Shown piece by piece: positions 1 to 10,690 of a stretch of DNA of 64,000 nucleotides. The stretch covers positions 217,996,547-218,060,546 of the forward strand of contig CM056995.1 in the NCBI GenBank assembly GCA_029891345.1. Direction: 5' to 3'. Numbering within the stretch: position 1 is the first letter of the stretch; each line of letters begins with the position of its first letter. The notes below the pieces were generated by a model that saw nothing but the letters and a program-made list of their open reading frames with translations, did not search any database and was not told the origin of the DNA. This DNA comes from Dryococelus australis (taxonomy: Eukaryota > Arthropoda > Insecta > Phasmatodea > Phasmatidae). Made by a program: the position numbers and the translations under genes.

Positions 1-1190
1 ACGGCCAGTCTAGGGTTTGCTCTTCTCATCGCACACTGGCGGTGCCGAGAGGAGTACTTCTCCGTGTATGGGAAGACCAATTTTGGCAGGACCTCACCTT
101 TGTATTGGGACGGTCCCCAGTACTACTTAGCTCACCCAACCCATACCTGTGGTACTGGAGTTGGTTGACAAATTATGGCATTGGTTGGCCATCACTATAC
201 ACACACGTATACACACCTCCATGTCAACAGCTCCACTTCTACAAAGTCTGATCATAGGATTCTCTTTTTCTCATGCCATTTAATCGTAGTGGGCGGTGTT
301 CATAAGAGGGTGAAATTATTGAAGGCTGGCTCTAATTATTCATGGGAACTTTACCGCCTCCCAGCAATGTTCGCATATCTCAGTCCACGAGTACAGGCAG
401 CCAAACTCTGCAAGCTCTCTGTACCAGTTCTGTCAGTCAATGAACCTGCTATGTTTGAACTGCCAACCAGAATCGCTGAGGTACCATCCAATCGTACAGG
501 CCTACCTCAGTGGCCAGGGTGTAGCATTAGGACTCATCACCTGCCAGACGCTGGGAGAACCAGGAACTAACTTCATTAGCTACCGAAACCCACACCACCA
601 GGTCGATAAACACACCCATATCAGGGGCAACCCCTAGTGTGTCACCAATCATGCCACGCTACGGTCAGCAAAACCGCAATTGCCACCAAAATAGTGATCC
701 TGTTGAGGCAGAGAGTAGTAGTGCTCGCTTTGTCCCTTGCAGACAGCCGACCCATCCAGTAATGTACACTGGCCGAGCCCCTATCTCACGCAGGGATTAG
801 GGATAACCACCGCTCAGGTGCTTCTAGCTTAGCACCAACCAAAATCAATTTGGTGGTATGACGAGACAACTGCCGAAGTCAGTCACGCATCAAGCATCAC
901 CTGTGATTCAACTTGCTGAGTTGCGCAGTGTGTACACAAACGTAGAGTTACTACACAAGAAGTGTGTTTGTGATGTATGTAGTGCAGGGAAAGGAGAGAT
1001 GGAAGAAACCTCGCTTGAACACCAACTTAACCTACTCACAACTGCTACACAAGACCACAATAAACAAAATAAAATATAAACTGATTATTAACATCAGCAT
1101 GAATCCGGACTAGATGACCAAAATGTTTGGGCTCAAGAGCAATGTGCTGCTACTTTTGTGTCTGTAAGACATTGGAGTGGGTGGTTAATG
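1..1190. other. Unassigned sequence left of the LINE
   Basis: I recognise no gene here. Short open frames exist on both strands, but none has a domain pattern or splice sites that link it to the rabaptin gene. A short frame starts near 652 and another at 858, the latter with a CVCDVC cysteine cluster. Either could be worn transposon coding sequence, but I cannot place them in a family. The missing 5' exons of rabaptin were looked for here and not seen. Confidence 0.5.
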
Positions 1191-1204
1191 CCTGTCTTCT
1201 GTAC

Positions 1205-1840
1205 TGCTTGTAGACCTGGAACCTTCTCTCTTCTTGTCAGTGTTGTTTCTGCTGCAATCATTCTGCTGTGGACCATCTTTTCAGCCTGGAGGCAACTGTG
1301 CAGGATAGAGGCAACTGTGCAGGATACTTTCTTGCAGTGGTAGTATCTCTTGGCTGTGTTCTTTGACCTAGAAAAGGTATATGACATTACATGGTGTCGT
1401 GGTATATGAAATCATCTCCTTGATTGGGGATTTCGTGGACACATTCCACATATTATTGCTAATTTTATGTTCAGTCGTACCTTTTATGTTCGTTACTAGA
1501 GTTATTTCTCCCAAGGTTTCATCAGAAGAATTGTGTGCTGCAAAATAGTCTTCTTAGTGTTACCCTGTTTGCTGTCGCTATCAACAGTATAGTTTCCAAT
1601 GTTCGTCCACCTTTGCAGTGTGCTCTTTATGTCAACGATTTTGCTGTATTCTGCAATGCTGCTTCTCTGTCCACTGCAGAGAGATAAATCCAGCTCACTG
1701 CGGCATTTGAGCAGGTGGGTGACTGACTGTGGCTTCCTTTTTTCGACCGCCAAAATGCTGGTTGTTCACTTCCGTCAAAAGCATGGCTTGTTTCCTCTTG
1801 AGGTGCATGTGTATGGTTCCCTTTTATCTGTGTGTTGATA
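1205..1840 (+). pseudogene. LINE reverse transcriptase remnant
   Basis: Read across frames, the block gives recognisable RT motifs: a CGFRR-like CCFCCNHSAVDHL segment near 1240, AVFFDLEKVYD near 1355, a WGFRGHIPHIIANF segment near 1425, SLLSVTLFAVAINSIVSNV near 1550, and the catalytic-site segment CALYVNDFAVFC near 1620-1655. Active relatives have YVDD at the catalytic site. Here it reads YVND, so one of the two catalytic aspartates is lost. An RWVTDCGF segment follows near 1710. A 19-bp tandem duplication (1289-1326) shifts the frame upstream of the AVFFDLEK motif. The copy cannot encode a working enzyme. Confidence 0.85.
1289..1326 (+). repeat. 19-bp tandem duplication inside the LINE
   Basis: The unit gaggcaactgtgcaggata occurs twice back to back. 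It duplicates the LINE codons for ATVQD and throws the downstream frame, so it arose after the element stopped being selected. Confidence 0.9.
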
Positions 1841-2464
1841 TGCTATGTAGTTAGGTTTCTTGTTTTATCATGGACCTTATATATCAGACATCTTAAAGTG
1901 TGATGTGTTTGGGAACTCAGTCTTCTGAACATGCTGAGTGGTCCTAACTTAAGACGAAGGGGGGTGGGGCAGATTGTGATACCCTCCTTCAACTGTACCG
2001 TGCTCTCATCTGTAGTAAGCTTGACCATGGCTATGTTGTGTACTCCTTGGCACGTCCTTCTGTTCTCAAACACTTGTGTTCACCATGCTAGTTTGACTGG
2101 GGCATTCCAGATGAGCCCAGTTGTCTGTATGCATGCAGAGGCTGGTAAACCTCCACTTGGCTACAGCTTCTACAGATGAGGTGAGGGTACGCTTGGACCC
2201 TTCACATCTACATGACACAGCTTTTCTACACCTGCAGTACGATCAAGTGTACAGGGGAAGCTTCAAACTACTTGACCTGTGTGTTTCTGCTTTAAGAATG
2301 AGCACTGTATGATTTACCCCGTCTTATTGTAACCTGGGAATCATGAATGTGAATGGTCTACACGGAGGGCTGTTGTGCGACTCGACTTGGCAGAGTATGT
2401 GAACCTTTTGTGTACTGAGGCCTATTTTGTGACCTTGTGTGTTTTGTGTTTCCAAATTTTACAT

Positions 2465-2800
2465 CTTTTTTTACTGATGGGTCTCATTCAGGTGTCTCTG
2501 CTGGGTGAGCTTTGTGACTGAAGCATAGAGGTACCTGTTTGGTCTCTATCCAGTGTGTTTAGTTTTAACTGCAGTGCTGCGTCATTGCTTGGTGTCCTCA
2601 ACTCATTGCGTTCATTGTCTACCATTATTCTGTCTCCTCACTCGATCCATTTTTCCCCCTTATAGGGCAGAAACTGGTGGAGGCAGAGAGCAAGGGCATT
2701 ATTGTAGTTTTCCTGTGGGTCTTGGGTCATGTGGGCATTCTGATGAGGCACCGACAGTGCTGCAAAAGAGACATACAATCTTCTCGTCCCTGTGGGTGAT
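2465..2800 (+). pseudogene. LINE RNase H domain remnant
   Basis: Two RNase H landmarks are visible. FFTDGSHSGVSAG near 2467-2505 matches the first catalytic aspartate motif (TDGS), and VVFLWVLGHVGI near 2706-2741 matches the conserved W-V-P-G-H-V-G-I motif, with the proline changed to leucine. The segment sits between the RT and the C-terminal Cys/His domain, as in I-group LINEs. Frames are interrupted between the two landmarks, so it is non-functional. Confidence 0.75.
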
Positions 2801-2808
2801 GTGTTGAC

Positions 2809-3105
2809 TTGGACTGCTTGGGAGAGGGACTGACCTCCCTTCCTCTGACCAACAAGCTTCGGGCCATTTGTGTGATGCCTGGTCGCCCATGTTGTTCTCA
2901 GCTACTTACCCTCACGGAGGACATGGTGTTGACTTGTCACTGGATCGGGCACACCTCATTTACATACTCATATCTGCTTCGTGGGGAACCTCCTCGTGCT
3001 TGTGATACCTGTGACTCTCCATTGACTCTTCATCACTTTTTGCTGGAGTGTCCCAGGTATTACCAGGCCCGCTACACTTTTACCTGCCTGACGAGCTACA
3101 GCTAA
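2809..3105 (+). pseudogene. LINE C-terminal Cys/His domain
   Basis: An open stretch of about 98 codons ending the LINE ORF2. It contains WIGHTSFTYSYLLRGEPP followed by CDTCDSPLTLHHFLLECP, a C-x2-C-x8-H-x4-C signature found at the end of many arthropod I- and Jockey-type LINE proteins. This is the best preserved part of the element and gives its orientation and clade. The start codon at 2809 lies inside the older reading frame and is not a natural start. Confidence 0.85.
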
Positions 3106-3394
3106 TGTGTGATGGGGGTAAGTCTGTGAATGACGTACTTCCGTTTCTGTGTGCTGTGGGTCTTTTTTAATGTCCTTTTACACATTTTTTTTTTACATGT
3201 AGTTTGATATAATATTTGTTGTTCTCTTTCACAGTCTTGTTTTGTCTTTTTTCCTTGTGTATTTAATGATGATTCTTTTATTACTTGTTTTGTCCTTTGT
3301 TTCATTTTGGCATTTTGTTTTTCATGTTAGTGCCAATGGCCTTGCTGCCAACGTACCCCACAAAAAAACACTCACTCATTCAAGAACAATGTGG

Positions 3395-3945
3395 ACTGTC
3401 AGGATGTCCAGTGAAATTCCCTTTTGAAATTCCCTGACTACTCCCTGTTTTCCAGGCAGAATATTACAGTTTTCGCTGACCGATTTTTAGGAATATTGAA
3501 ACCTTTCAATCCCGTATTTTTTCACCACTGACAGAACACATTTGCTAACAGTGTAGTTGAAATAAATTACGCTGCAAGAGACCAAGCAAGCAGGGCGAAC
3601 ATTTTATTCAGTCCTTTTTTATTATTTGCAGTACACTCTGTTGACTTCACATAAGTATTCATTACACAAACACAAATACTTTTATTTTGTTGTTATAGAC
3701 CTTATGTCACTTGCCAAAGATGTATTATTCTCATTTCACAAACTTAAAAATTGAAATCTTGAAACACATATGCCTACAATTACATTATCCTGTATTCACA
3801 CAACTAACAATTTTTGCAGATCAGAAGTTATTTACATTTTCTTCTACCCAGGTAAAAAATTCACGAAATTTCCCTAACTGTTCCATTTTACATGAACTTC
3901 CCTGACTTTTCCTCTGTTTCCCATGCGGGTGGACACCCTGACAGT
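3395..3945. mobile_element. Small non-autonomous DNA transposon
   Basis: A 551-bp segment bounded by 16-bp terminal inverted repeats. The left end reads actgtcaggatgtcca at 3395 and the right end reads tggacaccctgacagt at 3930, with a single mismatch. The subterminal regions on both sides are rich in related 'ttccctgactttt' phrases in inverted orientation, as in other arthropod elements that start with CAGGGTGTCCA. No transposase is encoded. Clear target duplications are not evident, so exact ends are uncertain by a few bases. It may be mobilised by a relative of the element starting at 62413. Confidence 0.7.
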
Positions 3946-5486
3946 ATTGTAGTGAAAACATTCCAAGTTGTGACTTACCGATACCAGAACAAACCCAAGC
4001 TGGTTTTTTACATTCAAGCAGTGACGTTCCAGTACTGTTGGCGTCACCATTGATAAAGTTTCCAAGAAGTGGCAACATGGCCCAAAAGATATGGAACACA
4101 ATGTGCAAAAATTGAATTGTTGCAGTTAAAACAGTAGTATATCTGACAACTTTAAATTTATGATATTTGTTGATGTACATATTTTCTACCTGGGAGTATG
4201 CAGTAGTTTTTTTTTCTTTCCCATTAATACCAGTGTTTTATGCTGGAAATAATTTTTGTCTCTAAATTACTAACTTTTTGATTCTTCGTAACGTATAGTA
4301 TGGTGTCAGTATCATGGCAAAAGCAGTGAATTTTCGTTTAGGTTTTCGACAGTCCTTAAAAGTCTTTGAGAAGTCCATGAAATGTATTAAAGAAAAAACA
4401 AAATTTGTGTTAAAGTAACAATAAAATTTTGGCTCTAATAATTTATCATTTGAGAAAATAAAGTTTCAGTGTATGAGAGTTCAATAATGAAACTTATAAC
4501 ACCAAAATCTAGTACTTTTAAAAAGTAAATTTTCCTTAAAATAACACCAAAAAATCTGGCCCCTATAGCAAATTAATATAAATTGCAGCCATTTGATTAC
4601 ATGTATTGGAAAATTTAGAGTATATACAATAGTTTTTATTGAAACTTTGTGTCATATTTTGAGAGCACACAATAATGCAATTTTGTTCCACTCACCGATA
4701 TTATTGGCAGATTGGCATTTACAACTTGGCATTATTTTGAGCTGCAGCTATGTTGAAGTTGTGTGTATTGAATTTAATTTCCCTGGGTTCTCTAGTGTAT
4801 CCTGTGAAAATGCCAGGAGGAAAATATCCATTAATACAGTGGTCACTCGATGTACTGAAAATGCATGTTCCGATAAATTGTAACCAAAGTTAATTATCTG
4901 TTGTCTGTGCAAAATTTGCATATAAATAATGATACAATTTCCCGGGGGTTATAGTTGCCTAGCAGCCAGCATGGTGTCCTCGCATCCTCCCTCTGTGTTC
5001 CGACTGGTTTGGTGGGGTAAATTGTTTCCTCCTCCGAATGCTGTGGCTTCCTCTTTGTCTCGCCGACCTTGAACACACTGGCCGCTCGATAACCTTTCTG
5101 CGTGTTCTTAGCTGATTGAGTGTGTGCAGGACATTCAAAATTCAGTTTGCAGTTCATGTTGAATTATACTCAATTATATAGGCCTACAGTAATTTATGAT
5201 GTTATATTCTTTATTTAAATGAGGTGAGGTGAAATGTATTTTTAATGTATTATTTACAGTAATACTAATGTAGTTATTCCCATTTTTTTTTTTTTTTTGT
5301 TTATTAGTTAAACTTTATTCACATTTGATGTACAGCTCTCATTATACTTAACATCAAGTTTAATAAGGTTCGAAGTTGTATTTTTTTTATGTAAATTCTC
5401 ATCTATTGTAGTTATGAGTGTGTGGAAATTTTTTTGACAGCCCCCTGAAAAATGGTAGATCAGGAGTCCACTGTAGAAGTTTTCAG
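3946..5486. other. AT-rich sequence left of the first visible rabaptin exon
   Basis: Mostly AT-rich, with a T-run near 5285-5299 and a GC-richer patch at about 4940-5110. No coding exon of rabaptin and no repeat family was recognised. The last 50 bases hold two candidate splice acceptors for the exon that follows, at 5440 and 5486. Confidence 0.5.
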
Positions 5487-5774
5487 GAGCAAAAGAGGCA
5501 TAGAGTTAATGGCATGGAGTTGCTTGTAGAGACGATAGAAGAGTCGAGCAAGTATGCGAGCGAACGGGAGCAGCTGCATCTCGCCAACAAGCGGCTGGAA
5601 GTGGAGGTCCAGGAGTTGCGAGCACATGGGTCTATGGACAGAGACTCGCCACTGCTTGCACCCGCGGCCACCCTCTCTGCCATGACCAAGACGCTAGCCA
5701 GGAAGGTGGCCAGCCAGCTGGGGGCTGACTCAACCGCCCCCACCCAAGACAACCTCGAAGACAGTATGCGGAAG
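5487..5774 (+). CDS. RABEP1: Rabaptin-5-like, exon A (coiled coil ending NLEDSMRK)
   Basis: Rabaptin-5 is a dimeric coiled-coil effector of Rab4 and Rab5. It binds the exchange factor Rabex-5 and promotes early endosome fusion. This exon encodes about 96 residues: a start resembling the conserved 'ETIEESS' segment, a heptad-rich helix (SEREQLHLANKRLEVEVQEL), then an arthropod-type MTKTLARKVASQLG stretch, ending NLEDSMRK. Vertebrate rabaptin has ENLENEMKK at the same place, followed directly by AQEDAEKLRS, which is what the next exon here encodes. The donor AAG|GTAAAC at 5775 is canonical and phase 0. The acceptor is uncertain: tttcag at 5486 is preferred, but gacag at 5440 also keeps the frame open and would add 15 codons. 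Codon use is GC-rich compared with the flanking intron, as expected of a real exon. Confidence 0.88.
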
Positions 5775-6740
5775 GTAAACAAATACGTACGTAATCTCTT
5801 CACCTGCTTTATTTTTTATTTTCACTGTTGGGCCATGCAGGGTCGGGGTATGTTGGTCAGATATCTACTTTTTTAAGCTTTGCTTGCTTAAGGTATGTAC
5901 CTTATGCTACTTCCAGTGACATTTTTTGATAATTTTTTTCTAATTAAAAAAAAACTAGAATCTACAGCATTGTCTAAATGTTTAGTGGGTTCCACCTTTT
6001 CTTCTGATATTTGTGTTTGTATAAAGAGTTGTATTTTGTTCAAATGTAAACTAAAATGATGTATTTCTGTAATGAGAATATTTAATGAAAGCAAAAGTTA
6101 GTGTATATGAAACCCATATGGTTCATTTCATGCAGATTTATTAATTCCTAAAGAAAACTCTTTGTTTGTGTTTACATTTCTGTAAATTAGATTACAGTGT
6201 AAGTGGTAGTATTTTACTTAACTTCTTTATTGTAGCCTATGTGTCTTTCTGTGTGGTGATCCTAAGCATACACACTAGTAATTTTTTTATATTGATGCGT
6301 ACCACCCTGTGGCGAGAGTGAGGTATGTCACAACAGCGTTGAGTGCTTTTGGTGGGTGCTAGGACAGACGGCACCCGGGGGGATGCCTGGATTCTAGTCC
6401 TTGCATGGTACTGGAGCGCATCCAGTATATAAGACTGACCAGGTGGCACTCCGGCAAGGCACAAAGTCTGGTACTGCAAGTACTACCTTACGTTTTGGCG
6501 AGACCACTCTTGTGGGGAGACCTGGGTGACAGGTAACCTGTGGTGGCACAGATGCGTTAGTGCCAGGGCGTGGGCTTGAACTGGCAGTGCAGGTGGCAAG
6601 TGCTCGAGAGTGTCAGCTGTTGCTGGGGTCGGCTTGGCGAACTGTATTCCCCAAAATAGTGGATTAATTATCCAGTGAGAGTGGTCCTGACCACTCAGGT
6701 ACGCAGAGAACACAGGGTGTGTGTTTTCATTGATGTTGTA
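5775..6740. other. Intron sequence, nothing recognised
   Basis: AT-rich up to about 6290, then a GC-richer stretch with short spurious frames that runs into the left arm of the inverted-repeat element at 6741. No repeat family, exon or RNA gene was identified. Confidence 0.5.
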
Positions 6741-7323
6741 ATACATGGAGGCCCTTATCACCAGGCCACAGCGGAGCGCCAAGACCCAGCAAGGCACATA
6801 TCAACTTCCGCTGATTACAACATCCGGCTAAGCTAATTCCAATACATACCAGCAACAAACTGCTTTATTGAACAAATGCAAACATGTTGGCCATCATAAC
6901 TTGTGATCCATCAAAATAGCCAACATAAAATTTCCTTTTGGCCAAGTTGATGGGATCACAGGGGAAGGGGGGAATATAGTCTCTGTACATAACTTTGGCA
7001 TGTCTTTCACTCAAACTAACTTGTAATTAATATTAAATAATATTTTTAAACACTAATAATATCAGTATTCAATATAGGATGTTTCCTTAAGGAAGCTCTC
7101 TCAAGAGCTATATATCTTATAAGGGCATTTTTCAGTGTGCAGTGTCACGTAATATCTGGGTGCAAAAGTGGCACATCGTGATGACCCTATGTATTGTTAA
7201 TATCAATACTATTTTCCCCCCTCAATGTACATACTGTAATCAGTGGAAGTTGATATGTGCCTTGCTGGGTCTTGGCGCTCGGCTGTGGCCGGATGTGGCC
7301 TGGTGATAAGGGCCCCCATGTAT
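6741..7323. repeat. Long inverted repeat, probable foldback or MITE-like element
   Basis: Left arm 6741-6818 (atacatggaggcccttatca onward) is repeated in reverse complement at 7236-7323. The match is near-perfect except that the right arm carries about ten extra bases, seemingly a small tandem duplication of 'ggccaca'. The arms enclose about 417 bp of AT-rich sequence without a gene. The structure fits a foldback or non-autonomous terminal-inverted-repeat element with ends near 6741 and 7323. No obvious target duplication was seen. Confidence 0.8.
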
Positions 7324-7855
7324 CTCAGCAATGCTTAATGTTATGGAGCATTGCCGTGGAACTGGTGTTCTGAAGAAACACATTTCTAACAAACCACTAC
7401 CTGCCTTATCCGTAATTCCTTGAAGACCAAAACAATACAAAAATAACAACAAAATATAACTTTCTTCTACGTAAACTATTTTAACAGTCCAAGACCTGTC
7501 TTCTTTATTAACATCCTTTGAAAACGAGAAAATATTATGGCATACGTTTTTAGGGTAATAACCCGGCCGTGAACACCTCTGCTACATTGTGATGTGTCTT
7601 CTCTAATGACACAGAGCTAAGTGAATAAAACTGTACCCGTAGCCTGTGTGTATACTAACTGAAACCCTTACCCAAAAAAAAAAAAAAAAAAAAGAGACCC
7701 GGATCCAAACGCTCCCACTACTAAGAACTTGTAAAATATTCATGTCAAATTTAACATAGAATGCCAGTAATGTGTCACACGCCAAAATTTTTTAGCAAAT
7801 AAATGCATGTTTCATTATTAGGACATGTTTGCTAAGAAACAGACGCTGGCATGCA
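7324..7855. other. Intron sequence with a 20-A run
   Basis: No gene or known element. An AATAAA at 7624 is followed about 45 bases later by a run of 20 A residues (7674-7693). That could be the tail of a short retroposed sequence, but the upstream sequence is not recognisable as a SINE or mRNA. Confidence 0.4.
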
Positions 7856-9640
7856 AGTGTTTGCATGTAAGCTGGCGGTGGTTACTGCCTGCAACCACAC
7901 CAAACCTCCCTGCCGCCACTCCGCCAAGAGATGGCAGCAGCGGCGTAGCCCGGCCTGAACTCGAAGGGGTGGTGTCCGAAGATCACTGAAGCAAACGAGG
8001 CACGCAGTAACCCTCCGGCTGAGGGGAATATAACACTGTGCACCCGATAGGAAAGTCAGTTGTACACGTAGCTCGCCTTAGTACCAGTTGTGCTAGGGCT
8101 CTCTACCACACAGCCACAGTCCTCCTAAGGACTTCCCAGAGACCTTCAGTTGTTAATGTAGCTCGCCTCGGCACAAGTCGTGTTCAGACACTCTACTACA
8201 CAGCCATAGCTCTCCTAAAGACTCTCCAAGACCTACCAGTCTTCTACCAGTTATTAGCCTACAACACCATCCCCACCACAGCAGCCCAAGCATCGTTGCT
8301 AACCCCTGACACTTGCAGTCAAGAGACACTACATCTGACATGTACAACACATGTGGTTCCGCGGGTCCCTTCAGGACTACAAACTACAATTAGGGTTGAG
8401 CTATTTTCACAACTACTTAATTGTCAGCTCTCGTCTACTCTTCAAGTCAGGCTCCCCAACCGACAGACACCTTCACTTGTCTTGCTTTTATACAACATAC
8501 ATTGAAAACCTAGTGTGTGTAGATGTAGGAGGTAGTATAGGTCACCGTTTTTCTATTCTCACAGGATTAAAACACATAGTCTAGCTAACTTCTGTCTCTC
8601 CTTGCACTGTAGTGAAAGTGTGCCTTTTCTTGAACCAGGGAGCGGTAGGGGACTGCGAATTGGCAATAGTTTCTGACTTAGAATAGGACTGTGGGCAGCC
8701 CCTAACCAGAACTGCATGCACGTCACACACAGAACATGTTTGATGGCCACCCATACTGTGGACCCATGTAAAGGTACCTGGTGTGCAAGTACGGTAGAAC
8801 CCCAACCACTAGAAAGACACACAAACAAAGCATCTTGGCCAACTAAGTCAGCTCACCCATTCCCTCCAGAGTGTATGTACATGTTGGAAGAGAAGCCAGG
8901 CCTGATGAGGCTTGACCCAATTACTTTTGCAGTATACCTTAGCTAGGGGTTTGTTGCCTGCGGCACTTTACAGGTTGAACCTTAGCACATTTCCTATCCA
9001 TGATTTTCACTCACTGAGGAGGGAGCAGGAGGGACGCTCGGAGGACAGTTGCTATCCTTGCATCTCACCACCCCCCCTAAGTAGACAACCTTCACCAGCC
9101 CAGAGATGCAAGTCCCCACGGGAGAGAGCACAAGCCTCCCGACAATTAGTGGAGCCTCACTCCACTACCCTCCTCGCCAACCTCTTTGGCCTCCCGATTA
9201 GAGTTCTCGGAGCTGCTCACCCTGCTGTCAAACTACTCCGCCAGGGGTACACTTTTTCCTTGGGAGTGTTCTCATTCGACCCAGAAAACACCAGCGAGTC
9301 ACCAGCACCAGTTGACCCCGTGCCAGCTAGTCAGCCAGCACTCCGGTCACCTGCGGGCGCCTGGCTAGACAGGCTGCCCAGCCATCTGCTCCAGCCAGTG
9401 TCGAAGTAATCCAGCCATGGCCAGTAACTGCAGAAAGGAAGCACACCAGTAGTAAGCTAGCTCAAACCTGTGTGTCCAACGCCTGGATGCATCCTCTTGC
9501 CCTTACCGATTTTGTTCCAAGTAGGCGCCAGACACATCCTACATTATATGAGGGACCAGTGCGAGGCCGATGAGTTATGCTACAGACACCTTTGCAGTAG
9601 TGTCTGCCCTCAACCTGCACAGAATTTAAAAAAACCTCGC
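7856..9640 (+). mobile_element. Possible fossil LTR-element fragment, GC-rich
   Basis: A GC-richer block that stands out from the AT-rich intron. It begins with a GC-rich promoter-like stretch and an ATATAA at 8027. Next come two copies of a 90-bp unit (8057-8236) and a Pro/Ser-rich open stretch at 8912-9409. The layout (TATA, short tandem repeats, Pro-rich frame) resembles the LTR elements elsewhere in the window, but I found no matching LTR copy and no primer-binding site. Family and ends are undetermined. Confidence 0.3.
8057..8236 (+). repeat. Two tandem copies of a 90-bp unit
   Basis: The phrase gtagctcgcc occurs at 8068 and again at 8158. The surroundings repeat with the same 90-base offset (a CAGTTGT phrase before it; ACACAGCC and CTCCTAA phrases after it). 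Divergence between copies is moderate. Confidence 0.75.
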
Positions 9641-10690
9641 TTTTGACGTGACGTCCCTCTCCCTAGGCCGTCACCTGTCAAATCTGATGAGGGAACACTT
9701 GGTCATGTAATGTATATTGCCACAGTTGCAGTCAGTTTTGTCTAATCTGTTTTGTACTTTGTCAAGACATTTTAAAACTGCTTAAGTACACTCACTAGCA
9801 CTTCAGTTTTCTAAGAATTATATACCACCCATGCACAGCTTCTGTTTGTGTATAGGTAATAACATTTTAATATGTTCACACTGTCCCTGTTAATCAGTCA
9901 TAACATCCCACAGAATCACCATATCTTGACCCTCGAAAGAGTATGTCAATTTTTTCCCTTCATTTTGTGTATTTGGTTACGTGACTCTCTTAGTTTTATT
10001 TACACAAGGCAGTTATCCTTTACATATAAAGTATAGTACCAATGACGAAAAGGAAAATAATAAAACCTGGGGTAAAATTAAAATAATAGCAAAGACTGGC
10101 AAGGTGCGTGTTCAGTGTAAATATTACGCCAACACAAACTCACAACCTAACCACAAAAAATTAAGATTTTATTATTAATTTAATAAAAATACTCCTTACA
10201 TTGTACAATTGTTTCCACAAAGATTCTATTTCTAGAACTTTGAGTTTTTCTTTGGGGGAAGTGGCAGAAACCTGTTTGTTTTTTTGGCAATCTGAAATTT
10301 ATTTTCAACATGTGCATTTTTACACAAAGTTCCTTCCATTGTAGCTGTTTTTATTATGTTCCACATTATCACTGTTAATTATATATATGGAATGACCACA
10401 CAGTGGTGTTTATGCACATGTCTTTTCGCATCCGCTCTGATGCACTCTCACTTCACTGCACTGCCGCAAGCTGCCACTATAGGGCAGATGCTTACTCTGA
10501 GCTGCCTCAGGCACCTTGATTCTGTTTTTCTCACGAGTGCTGATTTCCTCCTAGTGAATGTGATAGCCCCTTTGGGGTTGTGTCTTTGTAACTGCAATGC
10601 CTGGCAGGTCAGGGTTTGCCTATGTTGGGGTTCACGCTAGGGAACCGCCTATCTGAAGGGTGCAGGGGAGGTAGAGGGTAATCGAACCCC
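9640..10690. other. Intron sequence with a possible BED-finger scrap
   Basis: Largely AT-rich. A short + frame at about 10070-10170 reads GKVRVQCKYYANTNSQPN, which faintly resembles the BED-type zinc finger that opens many hAT transposases (VQCKYC...NATRMRKHL). It lacks the second cysteine and the histidines, so it is only a weak candidate. The rest holds nothing I recognise. Confidence 0.3.

Larger units (their letters stand above)
1200..3345 (+). mobile_element. Decayed non-LTR retrotransposon (LINE), I-group-like, 5'-truncated
   Basis: A LINE remnant on the + strand with its protein modules in the expected order: reverse transcriptase (about 1205-1840), a linker, RNase H (about 2465-2800) and a C-terminal Cys/His domain (2809-3105). 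A short T-rich 3' tail follows, ending near the CCACAAAAAAACA stretch at 3358. Carrying RNase H after the RT is typical of I-group LINEs, whereas Jockey-type elements lack it. The endonuclease and ORF1 are missing. The frame shifts several times and contains stops, so the copy is dead and fairly old. It lies just left of a separate DNA transposon at 3395. Confidence 0.85.

Noticed and set aside
4593-4883. 96-codon frame with several cysteines as a possible THAP or zinc-finger exon
   Set aside because: Cysteine spacing fits no known finger, and no histidine ligand set or splice sites are present.
8912-9409. 165-codon Pro-rich frame
   Set aside because: No recognisable domain and no splice support; kept only as part of a possible LTR fossil.
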